Assembly (NCBI RefSeq): GCF_003443655.1
Contig: NZ_CP031941.1
Coordinates: 1,607,501-1,671,500, forward strand
DNA from: Nostoc sphaeroides
Lineage (GTDB): Bacteria > Cyanobacteriota > Cyanobacteriia > Cyanobacteriales > Nostocaceae
DNA: 64,000 bases
Reading direction: 5' to 3'
The notes beneath the pieces were generated by a model. That model did no database searches and was not told where the DNA came from. It worked only from the letters and a program-made list of their open reading frames with translations. Positions 26,917 through 35,597 of this stretch are shown here, piece by piece; position 1 is the first letter of the stretch; every line of letters begins with the position of its first letter. A program made the translations under genes and the position numbers.

Positions 26917-27492
26917 ATGCCATATATACCACTCAGAAAAGCAGTCGAATTTCTGGGTTTGCACCCAAACACCTTAAGGAAGTACGCAGATGAAGGAAAG
27001 ATCAAAAGCATCAAAAACGAAGCAGGGCAAAGACTCTTTGATGTCGAGTCCTACCAACGCGATGCAATTGAGTCTACCCTTGTTTGCTACTGTCGAGTTA
27101 GTTCACCAAAGCTTCGAGATGACTTGCAGCGACAAGTTGAATTCATGCAAGAGCGATACCCAAACGCCGAAATCGTCAAAGACATTGGAAGTGGACTCAA
27201 CTTCAAAAGGAAAGGATTGCAAGCCTTATTGGTCAGATTTATGCGAGGTGATAAGCTCACAATTGTTATTGCCTGTAGAGACAGATTGTGTAGATTTGGA
27301 TTTGAGCTATTTCAATTCATGGCAGAGCAAAACGGTGGATCAATCGTGGTTCTCTCAAATCCTATTCACTGCCCAGAGTCCGAACTCACGGCCGATCTTC
27401 TTGCCATCCTTCACGTCTTCAGTTGCAGAATGCACGGACTCAGAAGAAAAGCCAAGAAAATCAAAGAAGATGCGACTATTCCTAAACCCTGA
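26917..27492 (+). CDS. tnpA: IS607-family serine recombinase TnpA
   Basis: A 191-residue transposase. Residues 1-50 are a MerR-like helix-turn-helix (LRKAVEFLGLHPNTLRKYADEGKIKSIKN), as usual for IS607 TnpA, followed by a resolvase domain with the catalytic serine in YCRVSS (Ser62/63) and conserved Arg residues in CRDRLCRFGFEL. The gene overlaps the start of tnpB by 23 bp. It cuts and rejoins DNA by a phosphoserine intermediate and forms a circular transposition product. Length is normal for the family and no disruption is seen. Confidence 0.92.
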   Translation: MPYIPLRKAVEFLGLHPNTLRKYADEGKIKSIKNEAGQRLFDVESYQRDAIESTLVCYCRVSSPKLRDDLQRQVEFMQERYPNAEIVKDIGSGLNFKRKGLQALLVRFMRGDKLTIVIACRDRLCRFGFELFQFMAEQNGGSIVVLSNPIHCPESELTADLLAILHVFSCRMHGLRRKAKKIKEDATIPKP

Positions 27493-28564
27493 ACAGAAAG
27501 CTTTGCTTAAGCAGTGGTTTGGTGTTAGTCGTTTTGTTTACAACACAACAATGAAATATTTGCAAGAGCCAGGCACAAAAGCTAATTGGATGGCGATTAA
27601 AACCTGCATTCTTAATGACTTACCAGATTGGGCAAAGTCTGTTCCCTTCCAGGTTAAATCAATCGCTATCAAAGATGCTTGTAACGCAGTCAAAGCGGCA
27701 AAGCGGGGCTTTAAAGAAGACGGGCAAATCCGTAAGTGTAGATTTCGGAGTAGAAAAGACACCAAACAATCTATTTTTGTGCCGAAATCTGCCATTAAAG
27801 ATTGTGGTATATACCACTCAATTTTAGGCAAGTGTTGGCTAAAAGAGTCCTTGCCTACAGCTTTCAGCGATGGTAGATTAACGCTTGCCTATGGCGAGTA
27901 TTACCTTATTGTCTCTGAAGAAGTGCAGCCAGTTTTAACCGATAACCAAGGTAGACTGGTTGCCTTAGATCCTGGTGTACGCACGTTTATGACTTACTTT
28001 AGTGAGCAGTCCTATGGATGGTTGGGGAATGATTCTAATCTATTCATTCAGAAGCTTTGTTTTCGTTTAGATAGGTTGGTTTCAAGGATATCTTCATCAC
28101 CTAGTCAACAAAAAATAAGGTTGAGAAAAGCTGCAAGTAGACTTCGTTGCAAGATTAAAAACTTAGTTAAAGAGTTACATCACAAAACAGCTAGATTTTT
28201 GGTTGATAACTTTGATGTAATTTTGCTACCAACTTTTGAAACATCTCAGATGGTATCAAAATCACGTCGTAAACTACGAAACAAATCTGTTCGGCAGATG
28301 CTAACGCTTTCTCATTATGAGTTCAAGACTTTTCTTAAGTGGAAAGCTTGGGAACAGTCGAAAACCGTCATTGATTGCAACGAAGCTTATACCTCAAAAA
28401 CAGTGTCATGGACAGGCGAGATCGTCAAGAATCTAGGTGGAGCGAGAAAAATTTTGTCTCTCTCTACTGGGCTAAAGATGAATCGGGATCTAAATGGTGC
28501 CCGTGGGATTTTCCTTCGGGCATTGGTTGATACGCCTTGGTTAAAGAGCCAATTAGCTCTTTAA
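27470..28564 (+). CDS. tnpB: IS607-associated TnpB RNA-guided nuclease
   Basis: A 364-residue TnpB. The N-terminus is the usual RLFLNPEQKALLKQWFGVSRFVYN helix region. The RuvC residues are present: D167 in LDPGVRTF, E257 in LLPTFETS and D340 in NRDLNGARG. The zinc-ribbon part keeps EAYTSKT but has lost the CxxC pairs (WTGEIVKNLGG instead of a second knuckle), a state I believe is shared by a subgroup of these proteins. The start at 27470 begins the conserved part; the reading frame is open further upstream inside tnpA, but that is antagonistic to the family length. TnpB with its omega RNA cuts target DNA and helps keep the element at its site. Confidence 0.9.
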   Translation: MRLFLNPEQKALLKQWFGVSRFVYNTTMKYLQEPGTKANWMAIKTCILNDLPDWAKSVPFQVKSIAIKDACNAVKAAKRGFKEDGQIRKCRFRSRKDTKQSIFVPKSAIKDCGIYHSILGKCWLKESLPTAFSDGRLTLAYGEYYLIVSEEVQPVLTDNQGRLVALDPGVRTFMTYFSEQSYGWLGNDSNLFIQKLCFRLDRLVSRISSSPSQQKIRLRKAASRLRCKIKNLVKELHHKTARFLVDNFDVILLPTFETSQMVSKSRRKLRNKSVRQMLTLSHYEFKTFLKWKAWEQSKTVIDCNEAYTSKTVSWTGEIVKNLGGARKILSLSTGLKMNRDLNGARGIFLRALVDTPWLKSQLAL

Positions 28565-28600
28565 CTTATGTATTTGTTAGTAAACATTAGCAAAAAAGTA
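28420..28600 (+). ncRNA. Possible omega RNA (reRNA) region of TnpB
   Basis: In TnpB elements the guide RNA scaffold lies at the 3' end of tnpB and runs past the stop to the right end. Here two hairpins fit: TGCCCG...CGGGCA inside the last coding part (about 28497-28521), and a perfect 10-bp stem GTTAAAGAGC/GCTCTTTAAC around CAATTA at 28540-28565, spanning the stop codon. Extent is approximate; the guide would be flanking DNA after the right end. This is inferred from element architecture. Confidence 0.4.
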
Positions 28601-28615
28601 TCGGAAACTTAAACA

Positions 28616-29344
28616 GTGGATATTTTAGATTTATTTTATAAGGGCGGGCCAGCTATGTGGCCTTTGCTAGTTATCTCGATTCTGTCCTTGAGTGTGATTT
28701 TTGAGCGTTTGTGGTTCTGGTTGCGAATTTTGACTCAGGAAAAGCAAATAGTCGATCGCATCCTGGATGCTGCCCAGAATAATTGGCAAGAAGCTGCTGA
28801 CATTGCAAAACGAGCAAACCATCAGCCTGTCGGGCGTTTTCTCTATGCCCCCTTACGTTTTCCAAAAACTGATGTAGAAACCTTTCGACTCGCACTTGAG
28901 TCCACAGCCGAAGATGAGTTGGCTGGAATGCGGCGGGGCGAAAAACTTTTAGAAGCCGTAATTGCCCTCGCGCCTCTGCTGGGATTGTTGGGCACTGTTT
29001 TGGGGCTAATCCAGTCTCTACGCTCAATTCGGATTGGGGATTTAGGAACTGAATCTACCGCCGGGGTGACTACTGGTATTGGTGAATCCTTAATTAGTAC
29101 GGCAGCAGGGCTAATAGTTGCCATTATTAGTTTGGTATTTTATCGCCTATTTCAAAGTTTTGTAGTCAACCAAGTCAAAGTTTTTCGTAAGGCAGGGAAT
29201 GAGATGGAATTACTCTACCGCCAGTCCCCCCCTGATTTTAGTAATAGTACATCAGCAATTATCCGGGAAAATTTCATTCCACCCCGCAAGCCAGGAAAGA
29301 CTAGGTTGCCTGAACCTCCTGAACCCCCGGATTCACCTAATTAG
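28616..29344 (+). CDS. exbB: ExbB/TolQ/MotA-type proton channel
   Basis: A 242-residue ExbB-family protein with three membrane helices: about 14-34 ([20 protein letters not shown]), then a cytoplasmic loop, and two near 120-140 ([21 protein letters not shown]) and 160-182 ([23 protein letters not shown]) with the conserved Thr/Gly-rich face. It starts with GTG. The C-terminal 40 residues are Pro-rich. The partner ExbD gene begins 41 bp downstream. Together they use the proton gradient to power a TonB-type energy transducer for outer-membrane uptake, which in cyanobacteria includes iron complexes. No TonB gene is present in the window. Confidence 0.9.
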   Translation: MDILDLFYKGGPAMWPLLVISILSLSVIFERLWFWLRILTQEKQIVDRILDAAQNNWQEAADIAKRANHQPVGRFLYAPLRFPKTDVETFRLALESTAEDELAGMRRGEKLLEAVIALAPLLGLLGTVLGLIQSLRSIRIGDLGTESTAGVTTGIGESLISTAAGLIVAIISLVFYRLFQSFVVNQVKVFRKAGNEMELLYRQSPPDFSNSTSAIIRENFIPPRKPGKTRLPEPPEPPDSPN

Positions 29345-29385
29345 TTAAGAATTCAACCCCCGAACTAGGCATTTAAATTGAGAAA

Positions 29386-30084
29386 ATGAAAGTTAATCTA
29401 CATACGCCAATTGAAGAAGTCCAAATTCAAATCATCCCTTTAATAGATGTTGTTTTTTGTATTCTGACGTTTTTTTTGTTAGCGGCATTACAATTTACGC
29501 GCCAACAGGCAATAAATGTTGATTTGCCCAAAGCTAGCGCCAGTTCAGTATCTGGAATAACATCACAGAGTGGAAGTCTGATTGTAACTATCGATGCCGT
29601 TGGCAATACTTACATAGAAAAACAGCCTGTACAACGGGATGATTTGGGAGCGAGGTTAAAACAGTATCTCCAAGCAAACCCTAGTGCCGTTGTGGTGCTG
29701 AATGCTTCGCGGACAGCAACTTATAATGATGTGATTGAGACATTGGATTTGCTACGGCAAGTAGGAGGCGATCGCGTTTCTTTAGGAATTATTCCTGGCC
29801 CCTCTCAACCACCCACAAACTCACTCAATCAGCCTAATATTCCCTCTTTCCCAATCGATCCTGGTGCAGCACCAATACCCACCACCGCACCATTTCCAGG
29901 CATCAATCCCGAAGGAAATCTTACCCCAAAATTCCCCTCAGCACCTAATTCTGTACCCCTTCCTGGCATAACTCAGCCTCCAACTGGACAAGGTATCAAC
30001 CCTATCAATCCTGGTATTTCCAACCCACCAGCATCCCAAGCGCCTGTAGCACCTAAACAAACCCAACCTAGTCTTAAAAGATGA
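29386..30084 (+). CDS. exbD: ExbD/TolR-type biopolymer transport protein with Pro-rich tail
   Basis: A 232-residue protein. The N-terminal helix (about 17-37, IIPLIDVVFCILTFFLLAAL) carries the conserved membrane Asp of ExbD/TolR (LIDVVF) that works in proton flow with ExbB. A periplasmic ExbD domain follows to about 140 (SLIVTIDAVGNTYIEKQPV; VVLNASRTATYNDVIETLDLLRQVG). The last 90 residues are Pro/Asn/Gly-rich (PSQPPTNSLNQPNIPSF and similar), longer than usual and probably a disordered spacer reaching towards peptidoglycan or a partner. It directly follows exbB. A repeat-rich intergenic gap follows. Confidence 0.9.
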   Translation: MKVNLHTPIEEVQIQIIPLIDVVFCILTFFLLAALQFTRQQAINVDLPKASASSVSGITSQSGSLIVTIDAVGNTYIEKQPVQRDDLGARLKQYLQANPSAVVVLNASRTATYNDVIETLDLLRQVGGDRVSLGIIPGPSQPPTNSLNQPNIPSFPIDPGAAPIPTTAPFPGINPEGNLTPKFPSAPNSVPLPGITQPPTGQGINPINPGISNPPASQAPVAPKQTQPSLKR

Positions 30085-30343
30085 AGATTGGGGAATGGGG
30101 AGTCGGGAGTGGGGAACAAGGAGAATTGGGGACAAGGGGAAAGACTTGTTGCAAGTTCTTACCTCTTGTCCCCCTGCCTCCCTTACTCCCCACTCCCCAA
30201 ACCTAAAGATATCTAAAATAAAATTCCGTTAGAGAAAAGTTTTCTGCTAATTTATAGATAATTGGTTGAGCTTTAAAGATTTTTTCACCGAGAAACTGAA
30301 GTAATTTATCACCAATTGCCATTCACGTTTCAGGGGTTGTGGC

Positions 30344-30706
30344 ATGAATATCGTTACGCTTTTAATTGTTTGGTTGGTAACAGCTATCAGCCTGTTGATA
30401 ATTAGTAAATTACCTTTGGGAGTTGAAATTGATACTCCTGGTAAAGCCTTCCTTTCTGCCGCAGTGCTTGGTATCGTGACGGCAATAGTCAGACCGATTT
30501 TAAGCCTCGTTTTTGCAGTACCAAATTTGCTCACATTGGACTTGCTATCCAGCATTTTCACATTTATGATTGCCGTGGTTTGTTTTAGTATTGCTGCTTG
30601 GTTAGTTGAGGGCTTTCGCTTGCGTTACGGTATTTGGAGTGCCGTTATTGGGGCATTTGCGCTGACTATAATTAACAGCTTAATCTACAAATTATTAGGC
30701 GTCTAA
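30344..30706 (+). CDS. Phage-holin-IV-like four-helix membrane protein
   Basis: A 120-residue membrane protein with four helices (about 3-22, 30-60, 65-88, 94-117). LPLGVEIDTPGKAFLSAAVLGIVTAIVRPIL fits the PF04020 family (mycobacterial 4-TM phage holin type), common in cyanobacteria and not tied to prophage. Function in cyanobacteria is unknown; no lysis or phage gene is near. ExbB/ExbD upstream on the same strand are separated by 259 bp including repeats, so it is probably a separate unit. Confidence 0.85.
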   Translation: MNIVTLLIVWLVTAISLLIISKLPLGVEIDTPGKAFLSAAVLGIVTAIVRPILSLVFAVPNLLTLDLLSSIFTFMIAVVCFSIAAWLVEGFRLRYGIWSAVIGAFALTIINSLIYKLLGV

Positions 30707-30709
30707 AAT

Positions 30710-30870
30710 TAAAAGTTAGAAGTTAGGAGTTTGGAGTTTGGAGTTTGGAGCGATGCCCTGAGCAGTTCGACAAGCTCACTGTAACACCTGCCGTTCGCGC
30801 AGCGTCTCGTAGAGAAGGGTTTGGAGTTAGGAGTTAGGAGTTAGGAGTTAGGAGTTATTAATAACTTTTG
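30710..30870. repeat. Heptad and dispersed repeat tract
   Basis: Runs of AGTTTGG and GTTAGGA heptads flank a G/C-rich phrase (GCGCAGCGTCTCGTAGAG) that recurs in other gaps. It separates the holin-like gene from the convergent thf1 gene. Confidence 0.6.
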
Positions 30871-30906
30871 ACTCATAACTTATCACTCCTCACTTCTATC
30901 TTCTAA

Positions 30907-31614
30907 TTATTCGTTAGAACTTGGGGGAGCAACGGGGGTAGTTGATTGTTGTTTACGTTGTTCGCGTTTTTTGCGATCGGCTGAGAGCATATCTGCCATC
31001 ACTATTAGCGCTTGCGCCATCTTGTCTAGGTTAGAACGGTATAGCTCCAAATCCTTGTTGAGTTTGTCATCGGACAAGTGCAAACCAGCAGCGATCGCTT
31101 TTAGCGCCTCCGTGAGTTGCTTTTCATCTTTGACTAATTCAGGATCTGACTGTTCTAATAACGAAAATACACCAATTGCGAACAAACGGTTGTATTTAAA
31201 GTTAGGATTGTTGGCGATCGCTTGCAGTTGTGCTTGCAAGTCACCATCTCGATCTAAGTAAGTAGTTTGGCCTAGCCACCCAATTAAATCTTTAACTGGC
31301 AAAAGTTTAGCTACACCTTGCAATCTTTCAGCATCCTGTCGATAGCGTTGCGGATCTTGTTCCATAGCCCGACATAGGGCGTTAAAAATTGATTCTTGAT
31401 CCCGTTCTGGTTCATAGCCTTGCATGAAGCGGTCAAAAGTAGTGACGACGCCCAAGGCATAAATTGAATTGTAGCTAAAATCGATATTTACTGACAGTAG
31501 ATGCATTTCCACCATCAATTCTTCTACTACCCGACGATAAATAGTGTTGATCGGACGGGTATGAAGATTGTAAAAAGTTCGTTTTGTATCAGAGACAGTA
31601 CGGACGTTGTTCAC
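30907..31614 (-). CDS. thf1: Thf1/Psb29, thylakoid formation protein
   Basis: A 235-residue Thf1 (Psb29) protein. The N-terminus NNVRTVSDTKRTFYNLHTRPIN followed by IYRRVVEELMVEMHLLSVN is diagnostic. The rest is helical (GYEPERDQESIFNALCRAM; WLGQTTYLDRDG) with a C-terminal coiled coil rich in Lys/Gln. Thf1 helps organise photosystem II biogenesis and FtsH-mediated turnover at the thylakoid. It is divergent from the CpcT-like gene, with 204 bp between the two starts; shared regulation of photosynthetic membrane genes is possible but not shown. Confidence 0.95.
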   Translation of the reverse strand: MNNVRTVSDTKRTFYNLHTRPINTIYRRVVEELMVEMHLLSVNIDFSYNSIYALGVVTTFDRFMQGYEPERDQESIFNALCRAMEQDPQRYRQDAERLQGVAKLLPVKDLIGWLGQTTYLDRDGDLQAQLQAIANNPNFKYNRLFAIGVFSLLEQSDPELVKDEKQLTEALKAIAAGLHLSDDKLNKDLELYRSNLDKMAQALIVMADMLSADRKKREQRKQQSTTPVAPPSSNE

Positions 31615-31818
31615 AAAGAAAATGTTAAGGGCGACGTATCTTTATTTTCTCGCTTAAAGGCGAGTTTGCCAAGTTTAGCTTTTGACTGGTGACGGTTTCA
31701 TTTACAATATAAACAAATCAAAAGTATTTTATAAGCTAGTAGCCATAGGGGATTAAGACCCTTTCCTCTAAAAAACTAGCCAAAAATATTTATCTTTAAT
31801 GATTTGTTTATTGCACTT

Positions 31819-32421
31819 ATGAACTTTTCGCCACCGTTAATTGCTTTAGGTGAGTATCTAGCTGGTGAATTTGACAATCAGGAACAAGCCATAGGAGAAC
31901 CAGTTTGGTATGTCCACCTCCGGCTGTGGCAAAGACCAATTAATCTGTTCACAGAAGATAGCATCACCCTGTTTGCTGAACAGGCTAACGTCCTTAAGCT
32001 AGATAAACCTTACCGCCAGCGAATTATGCGGTTGCGCCAAAGCAGCAATGACACATCTTTGGAAGTACAATACTACATGCCTCAAGATCCAGGTGCATTA
32101 ATAGGCGCAGGCAGTAATCCTGCTCTACTTAACACACTGACATCCGAACAATTAGATTTACTACCAGGTTGTATCCTAACAGTAACTCAGGAAACACTAG
32201 CTGGCGATCGCTATAAGTTTACCGCTACCCCACTACCAGAAACTCGTTGCAGCTTTACTTATCTTGGCAATAGCATCAATGTTTCCTTGGGTTTTGAAGC
32301 TAGTGCTTTAGAATTTCACAGCTACGACAAAGGAATCGATCCAGCAACTGGAAAAGCAACTTGGGGAGCGATTATGGGGCCTTATCGTTACACCAAGCGA
32401 AACCAATATTCCATAACATAA
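31819..32421 (+). CDS. CpcT/CpeT-type phycobiliprotein chromophore lyase
   Basis: A 200-residue CpcT/CpeT family protein. The start MNFSPPLIALGEYLAGEFDNQEQA, followed by PVWYVHLRLWQRP, FTEDSITLFAEQ and LLPGCILTV, matches the family's beta-barrel lyase. It attaches phycocyanobilin to Cys-155 of a phycocyanin or phycoerythrocyanin beta subunit. I chose the ATG at 31819; an in-frame TTG five codons earlier has no better context. The gene is far from any phycobiliprotein gene in this window and lies opposite thf1. Which paralogue it is cannot be told from sequence alone. Confidence 0.9.
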   Translation: MNFSPPLIALGEYLAGEFDNQEQAIGEPVWYVHLRLWQRPINLFTEDSITLFAEQANVLKLDKPYRQRIMRLRQSSNDTSLEVQYYMPQDPGALIGAGSNPALLNTLTSEQLDLLPGCILTVTQETLAGDRYKFTATPLPETRCSFTYLGNSINVSLGFEASALEFHSYDKGIDPATGKATWGAIMGPYRYTKRNQYSIT

Positions 32422-32522
32422 AGTTATAAGTCATGAGTTATAAGTTATGAATTTTGAATTAACTCCTGTACAGACGCGATTAATGGCTCCTGTACAGACG
32501 CGATTAATCGCGTCTCTCTTTT

Positions 32523-32891
32523 TTAGCTAGCGATGCTACGAGGTACACCTTCTAAAGCTTCGTCTTCTGTTTCAAAGATTTCAAAGACAGTATCCATCAT
32601 CGTCACTTCAAACACGAGTTTGGCTTCTGGATGTACATTACAGATGCGGAAACTGCCCTTCACTTTATCAGCATCACGCATCCCAGCAACCAAAGACGTA
32701 AGACCAGAACTATCAATAAAATTTACCTGAGCCAGATTTACAACTACATGGCGGCTGAGTTTGGAAATACACTCTTGTAACTTCAGCCGGAATTGCCAAG
32801 CAGTGGTAATATCGAGGCGGCCTGCTGGTGTCAGGACAATAACGGTGTTTCCGTCTTGGGTTGTATAAGTTTTTTGGTCTATATGAATCAC
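32523..32891 (-). CDS. STAS-domain anti-sigma-factor antagonist
   Basis: A 122-residue single STAS domain. The phosphorylatable serine is in NFIDSSGLTSLVAGM at about residues 57-71, the hallmark of SpoIIAA/RsbV-like antagonists. It begins with GTG preceded by GGGAGGG, a good ribosome site. It would be switched by a kinase (HATPase) partner and a PP2C phosphatase, none of which lie here. The 3' side contains a GACGCGATTAATCGCGTCTC palindrome (near 32495-32515) that may end transcription. Confidence 0.92.
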   Translation of the reverse strand: MIHIDQKTYTTQDGNTVIVLTPAGRLDITTAWQFRLKLQECISKLSRHVVVNLAQVNFIDSSGLTSLVAGMRDADKVKGSFRICNVHPEAKLVFEVTMMDTVFEIFETEDEALEGVPRSIAS

Positions 32892-33182
32892 TAAAGCCCT
32901 CCCCGTGACATTTTTCTAAAGATTAACTAGTTACAGAATTTTCTAATACTGCCACTTGAGATTAACAAGCTATAGCTAAAATTGTCACCTTTTTTTGCTA
33001 AGTGCTTAAATTTAGTAGTTTATACTCAGCAAAATTGTGGGGAGTGGGGAGTGGGGAGTGGGGGAGATGAGGGAGATGAGGGAGTCGGGGAAGATCAGGA
33101 TAATTATCATAACTTCTGACTCTTAACTCTTAACTCTTAACTCTTAACTCTTAACTCCCTACTCCCTACTCCCTACTCCCCA
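32892..33182. repeat. Heptad repeat tract between hemF and the STAS gene
   Basis: GGGGAGT units (about 33039-33062), GAGGGAGAT units, then five CTTAACT units and three CCCTACT units, ending within a few bases of the hemF stop at 33183. The first 140 bp next to the STAS gene are AT-rich and should hold its promoter. Confidence 0.65.
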
Positions 33183-34217
33183 TTATTTCCAGTTGATCCA
33201 ATCTTGAGGCTTAAGGAAAGTTTCATACAACTCGGCTTCGGGTGTATTGGGTTCCGGTTGATAGCCGTATTCCCAGCGCACTAAGGGTGGTAGGGACATG
33301 AGAATTGATTCAGTGCGTCCGTTGGTTTGTAGACCAAAAATAGTACCTCGGTCATAAACCAAGTTAAATTCTACATATCGTCCCCGGCGGTAGAGTTGAA
33401 AATTCCGTTGGCGATCGCCATACTCCATCCCATTACGCCGTTCTACAATTGGTACGTAAGCTGGTAAAAATGCCCTACCACAGTCTTGCACAAAAGAAAA
33501 TAAATCTTCCCAATTGCGGGTTTCTGGTGTTCCCACCTGGTTGCTATGAATAGCGGCTTCCCCATTGGGATTTGGCCCGCGATATAAAGCACCCTCGCCA
33601 TCTTGGTAATCAAAAAATAGACCACCGACGCCCCGTGTCTCATCACGATGCTTGAGGTAGAAATATTCATCACACCACTTCTTAAACACTGAGTAATACT
33701 CTGGGTGATGTTTGTCACAAGCCTGTTTTAACGTTTTGTGTAAATGTGCCGCATCTTCAGCAAAAGGGTAATAAGGTGTCAAGTCAAGACCACCACCAAA
33801 CCACCAGACTGGCCCGGCTTCAAAGTAGCGATAATTTAGATGAACTGTGGGTACGTAAGGATTGTGAGGATGTAATACCATTGAAGTGCCAGTGGCATAA
33901 AAGCCATGCCCTGCGGCTTCAGGACGTTGAGCTAAAATTGAGGCTGGCAAATGGTCACCCCAAACTTCAGAAAAATTTACACCAGCTTGTTCAAATATTG
34001 CACCTTCTCGCAGCACGCGCGATCGCCCTCCACCCCCTTCTGGGCGTTCCCAACTATCTTCATGAAAATTAGCCACACCATCTAGTTTTGCCAATGATTC
34101 GGTAATTTCGTCTTGCAGTTGTTTCATAAACTGACTGACTCTAATCTGAGCGTCAGGTGCTGGCAAAGACTTGGATGATTCTGCTGATACAGTTGGTATT
34201 TGCGAGTTGGTCAACAT
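33183..34217 (-). CDS. hemF: Oxygen-dependent coproporphyrinogen III oxidase
   Basis: A 344-residue HemF. Conserved segments are all present: [84 protein letters not shown], and the C-terminal [35 protein letters not shown]. It decarboxylates coproporphyrinogen III to protoporphyrinogen IX with O2, feeding haem and chlorophyll synthesis in the cytoplasm. The gene is alone, and its 3' end abuts a heptad array. An SRPBCC-family gene is divergent upstream. Confidence 0.97.
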   Translation of the reverse strand: MLTNSQIPTVSAESSKSLPAPDAQIRVSQFMKQLQDEITESLAKLDGVANFHEDSWERPEGGGGRSRVLREGAIFEQAGVNFSEVWGDHLPASILAQRPEAAGHGFYATGTSMVLHPHNPYVPTVHLNYRYFEAGPVWWFGGGLDLTPYYPFAEDAAHLHKTLKQACDKHHPEYYSVFKKWCDEYFYLKHRDETRGVGGLFFDYQDGEGALYRGPNPNGEAAIHSNQVGTPETRNWEDLFSFVQDCGRAFLPAYVPIVERRNGMEYGDRQRNFQLYRRGRYVEFNLVYDRGTIFGLQTNGRTESILMSLPPLVRWEYGYQPEPNTPEAELYETFLKPQDWINWK

Positions 34218-34669
34218 AGATTCCCGAACCTAAAAAATTACAATTTCCAGAAAGCCACAAATTTCTGATCTAAAAATTTGGGGGAAACACGCGCCAACAA
34301 TCAAGCTCTATTTGCCCAACCCGCTTTTTCTTACTGGTTAAGCATTTATACGATTGATGGGCATCACTAGAGTTTATTTTCCCTCAAATGCGTATAAGCT
34401 TGTATATTGACTGAGTTTTGTTTGAAATTCTTAATTGGAACATTCTGGTAGAAACACTAGATTTTAGTCGTAACCTGGAATTATCAAGGGTTAAACTGGC
34501 CTGCTCAAAATTTCTTTACCATATTGCTTATATTATCTGTTAGGGTCTGTACCGAATATAGGCTTGCTATGTTTAGGGCATTTCTGAGAAAGTTTTAATT
34601 TAGGATCAAAGCGTAGTTGCCCACAATACCAGAGTTACCAGAAAGTGTCTAGCGAGGAGGATTAGGAAA
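34218..34669. other. Intergenic region between hemF and the SRPBCC gene
   Basis: About 450 bp between divergent starts, AT-rich, no gene and no repeat recognised. The promoters for both genes lie here but no box could be assigned. GAGGAGGATTAGGAAA provides the ribosome site of the downstream gene. Confidence 0.45.
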
Positions 34670-35194
34670 ATGCAAGGTTGGTTATCCAAATTCATCCACC
34701 GCAAACGTCGTCGGTTTTGCGCTTCTCTGGTGCGGACGTATCGAGAGATAAGTTCTGCTTCTGTAGATGAACTGTGGCAAAAAGTCGCTGACTTAACAGA
34801 TGTTTCCTGGCATCCACTACTTAAGAGTACTAACGTGCCCTACGGATTAGTACCCAAGCCAGGATTGATTTATCATGCTGCAACACGCTTTTGGCCGATT
34901 CCCATCCGAATTTTTGTGGAGCGCGTCAATCACAGGGAGATGCTGAGTATCCGAGTGATGGCGATTCCTGGGATAGAGGAACGGGTGACTTATCAAGTAG
35001 AGTCAACGGTTTGTGGTACTTGTTTGTCTTATTCTGTAAGGCTACGGGGCTGGTTATCGCCCCTAATTTGGTCTTTATCGCGTCCTTATGCAGATCGCGT
35101 AGCCCGGTCTTTAGTCGAGGCAGTAGAAAAGACGGCATTGCCAACGGTATCTGGTAAGAAAAAATCTCTCAATGACAGTTGTTTGGATTTTTAG
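34670..35194 (+). CDS. SRPBCC-superfamily (polyketide cyclase-like) protein
   Basis: A 174-residue protein whose central part (SSASVDELWQKVADLTDVSWHPLLKS, FVERVNHREMLSIRVMAIPGIEERVTYQVES) is consistent with the SRPBCC/Bet v1 helix-grip fold that binds hydrophobic ligands. The N-terminal 15 residues are strongly basic (HRKRRRF). Strong ribosome site AGGAGGATTAGG. Function unknown; members of this group in cyanobacteria are often annotated polyketide cyclase without biochemical support. Divergent from hemF. Confidence 0.7.
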   Translation: MQGWLSKFIHRKRRRFCASLVRTYREISSASVDELWQKVADLTDVSWHPLLKSTNVPYGLVPKPGLIYHAATRFWPIPIRIFVERVNHREMLSIRVMAIPGIEERVTYQVESTVCGTCLSYSVRLRGWLSPLIWSLSRPYADRVARSLVEAVEKTALPTVSGKKKSLNDSCLDF

Positions 35195-35597
35195 GTACTG
35201 GGGGGATCGGGGACTGGGGATTGGGGACAAGGAGAATAACCTATGCCCAATGACTAATGACTAATGACTAAAGGACTTCCAAGAAATAAATTATCCATCT
35301 TGTGGGGTGGGCATCCTGCCCGCCCTGAATATAGGACGGGTGAGGACACCCATCCCACAAGAAAATTTGGAATGTTTTTTTATTTGTCAGTCCCTAATGA
35401 CCAATGACTAATGACAAATGACTAATGCCCAATGCCCAAAGAAAGTTAAGATTCTATTAGGTAATAATGCAATTTGCTAAGTTTTATTACGGCATTGACA
35501 GTGAAAACACTAAGCTGACCTTACTTAAGAAAGCATCCAGTTAATAGCTAAGATGTTCGCCACAAGTGTATTTATTCATTTTGAATTTTGAATTTTT
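35195..35597. other. Repeat-rich intergenic region upstream of the Mrp gene
   Basis: Contains GGGGACTGGGGATT-type phrases, ATGACTAATGACTA heptads, the MITE-like element at 35271-35395, and more CCAATGACTAATGACAAATG heptads. No gene. The last 100 bp carry the Mrp gene promoter. Confidence 0.55.
35271..35395. repeat. MITE-like element, second copy, with palindromic interior
   Basis: Ends AGGACTTCCAAGAAATAAA and (read inwards from the right) AGGGACTGACAAATAAAAAA are imperfect inverted repeats of the type at 4785-4926 and 59425-59624. Instead of GTTGACT heptads, this copy holds a long imperfect palindrome CTTGTGGGGTGGGCATCCTG ... GGACACCCATCCCACAAG. The same interior phrase also occurs near 11282-11310. 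Confidence 0.6.

Larger units (their letters stand above)
26880..28605 (+). mobile_element. IS607-type insertion sequence (tnpA-tnpB), ends approximate
   Basis: A serine recombinase gene and a tnpB gene overlap by 23 bp, the IS607 arrangement. IS607 elements lack terminal inverted repeats and make little or no target duplication, so the ends cannot be fixed here. The left end is somewhere upstream of 26917 and the right end just after the tnpB stop hairpin (28540-28565). Both genes look intact, so the element may be active. Confidence 0.75.

Noticed and set aside
26990..27469. Extended tnpB reading frame starting inside tnpA
   Set aside because: The upstream part is the shifted frame of tnpA; TnpB homology begins at 27470.
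27470..28564. tnpB as a decayed pseudogene because the zinc-ribbon cysteines are missing
   Set aside because: All three RuvC residues and full length are kept, and related TnpB proteins share the altered ribbon, so decay is not supported.
30344..30706. Prophage signal from the holin-like gene
   Set aside because: This holin-type family is widespread in cyanobacteria and no phage genes are adjacent.
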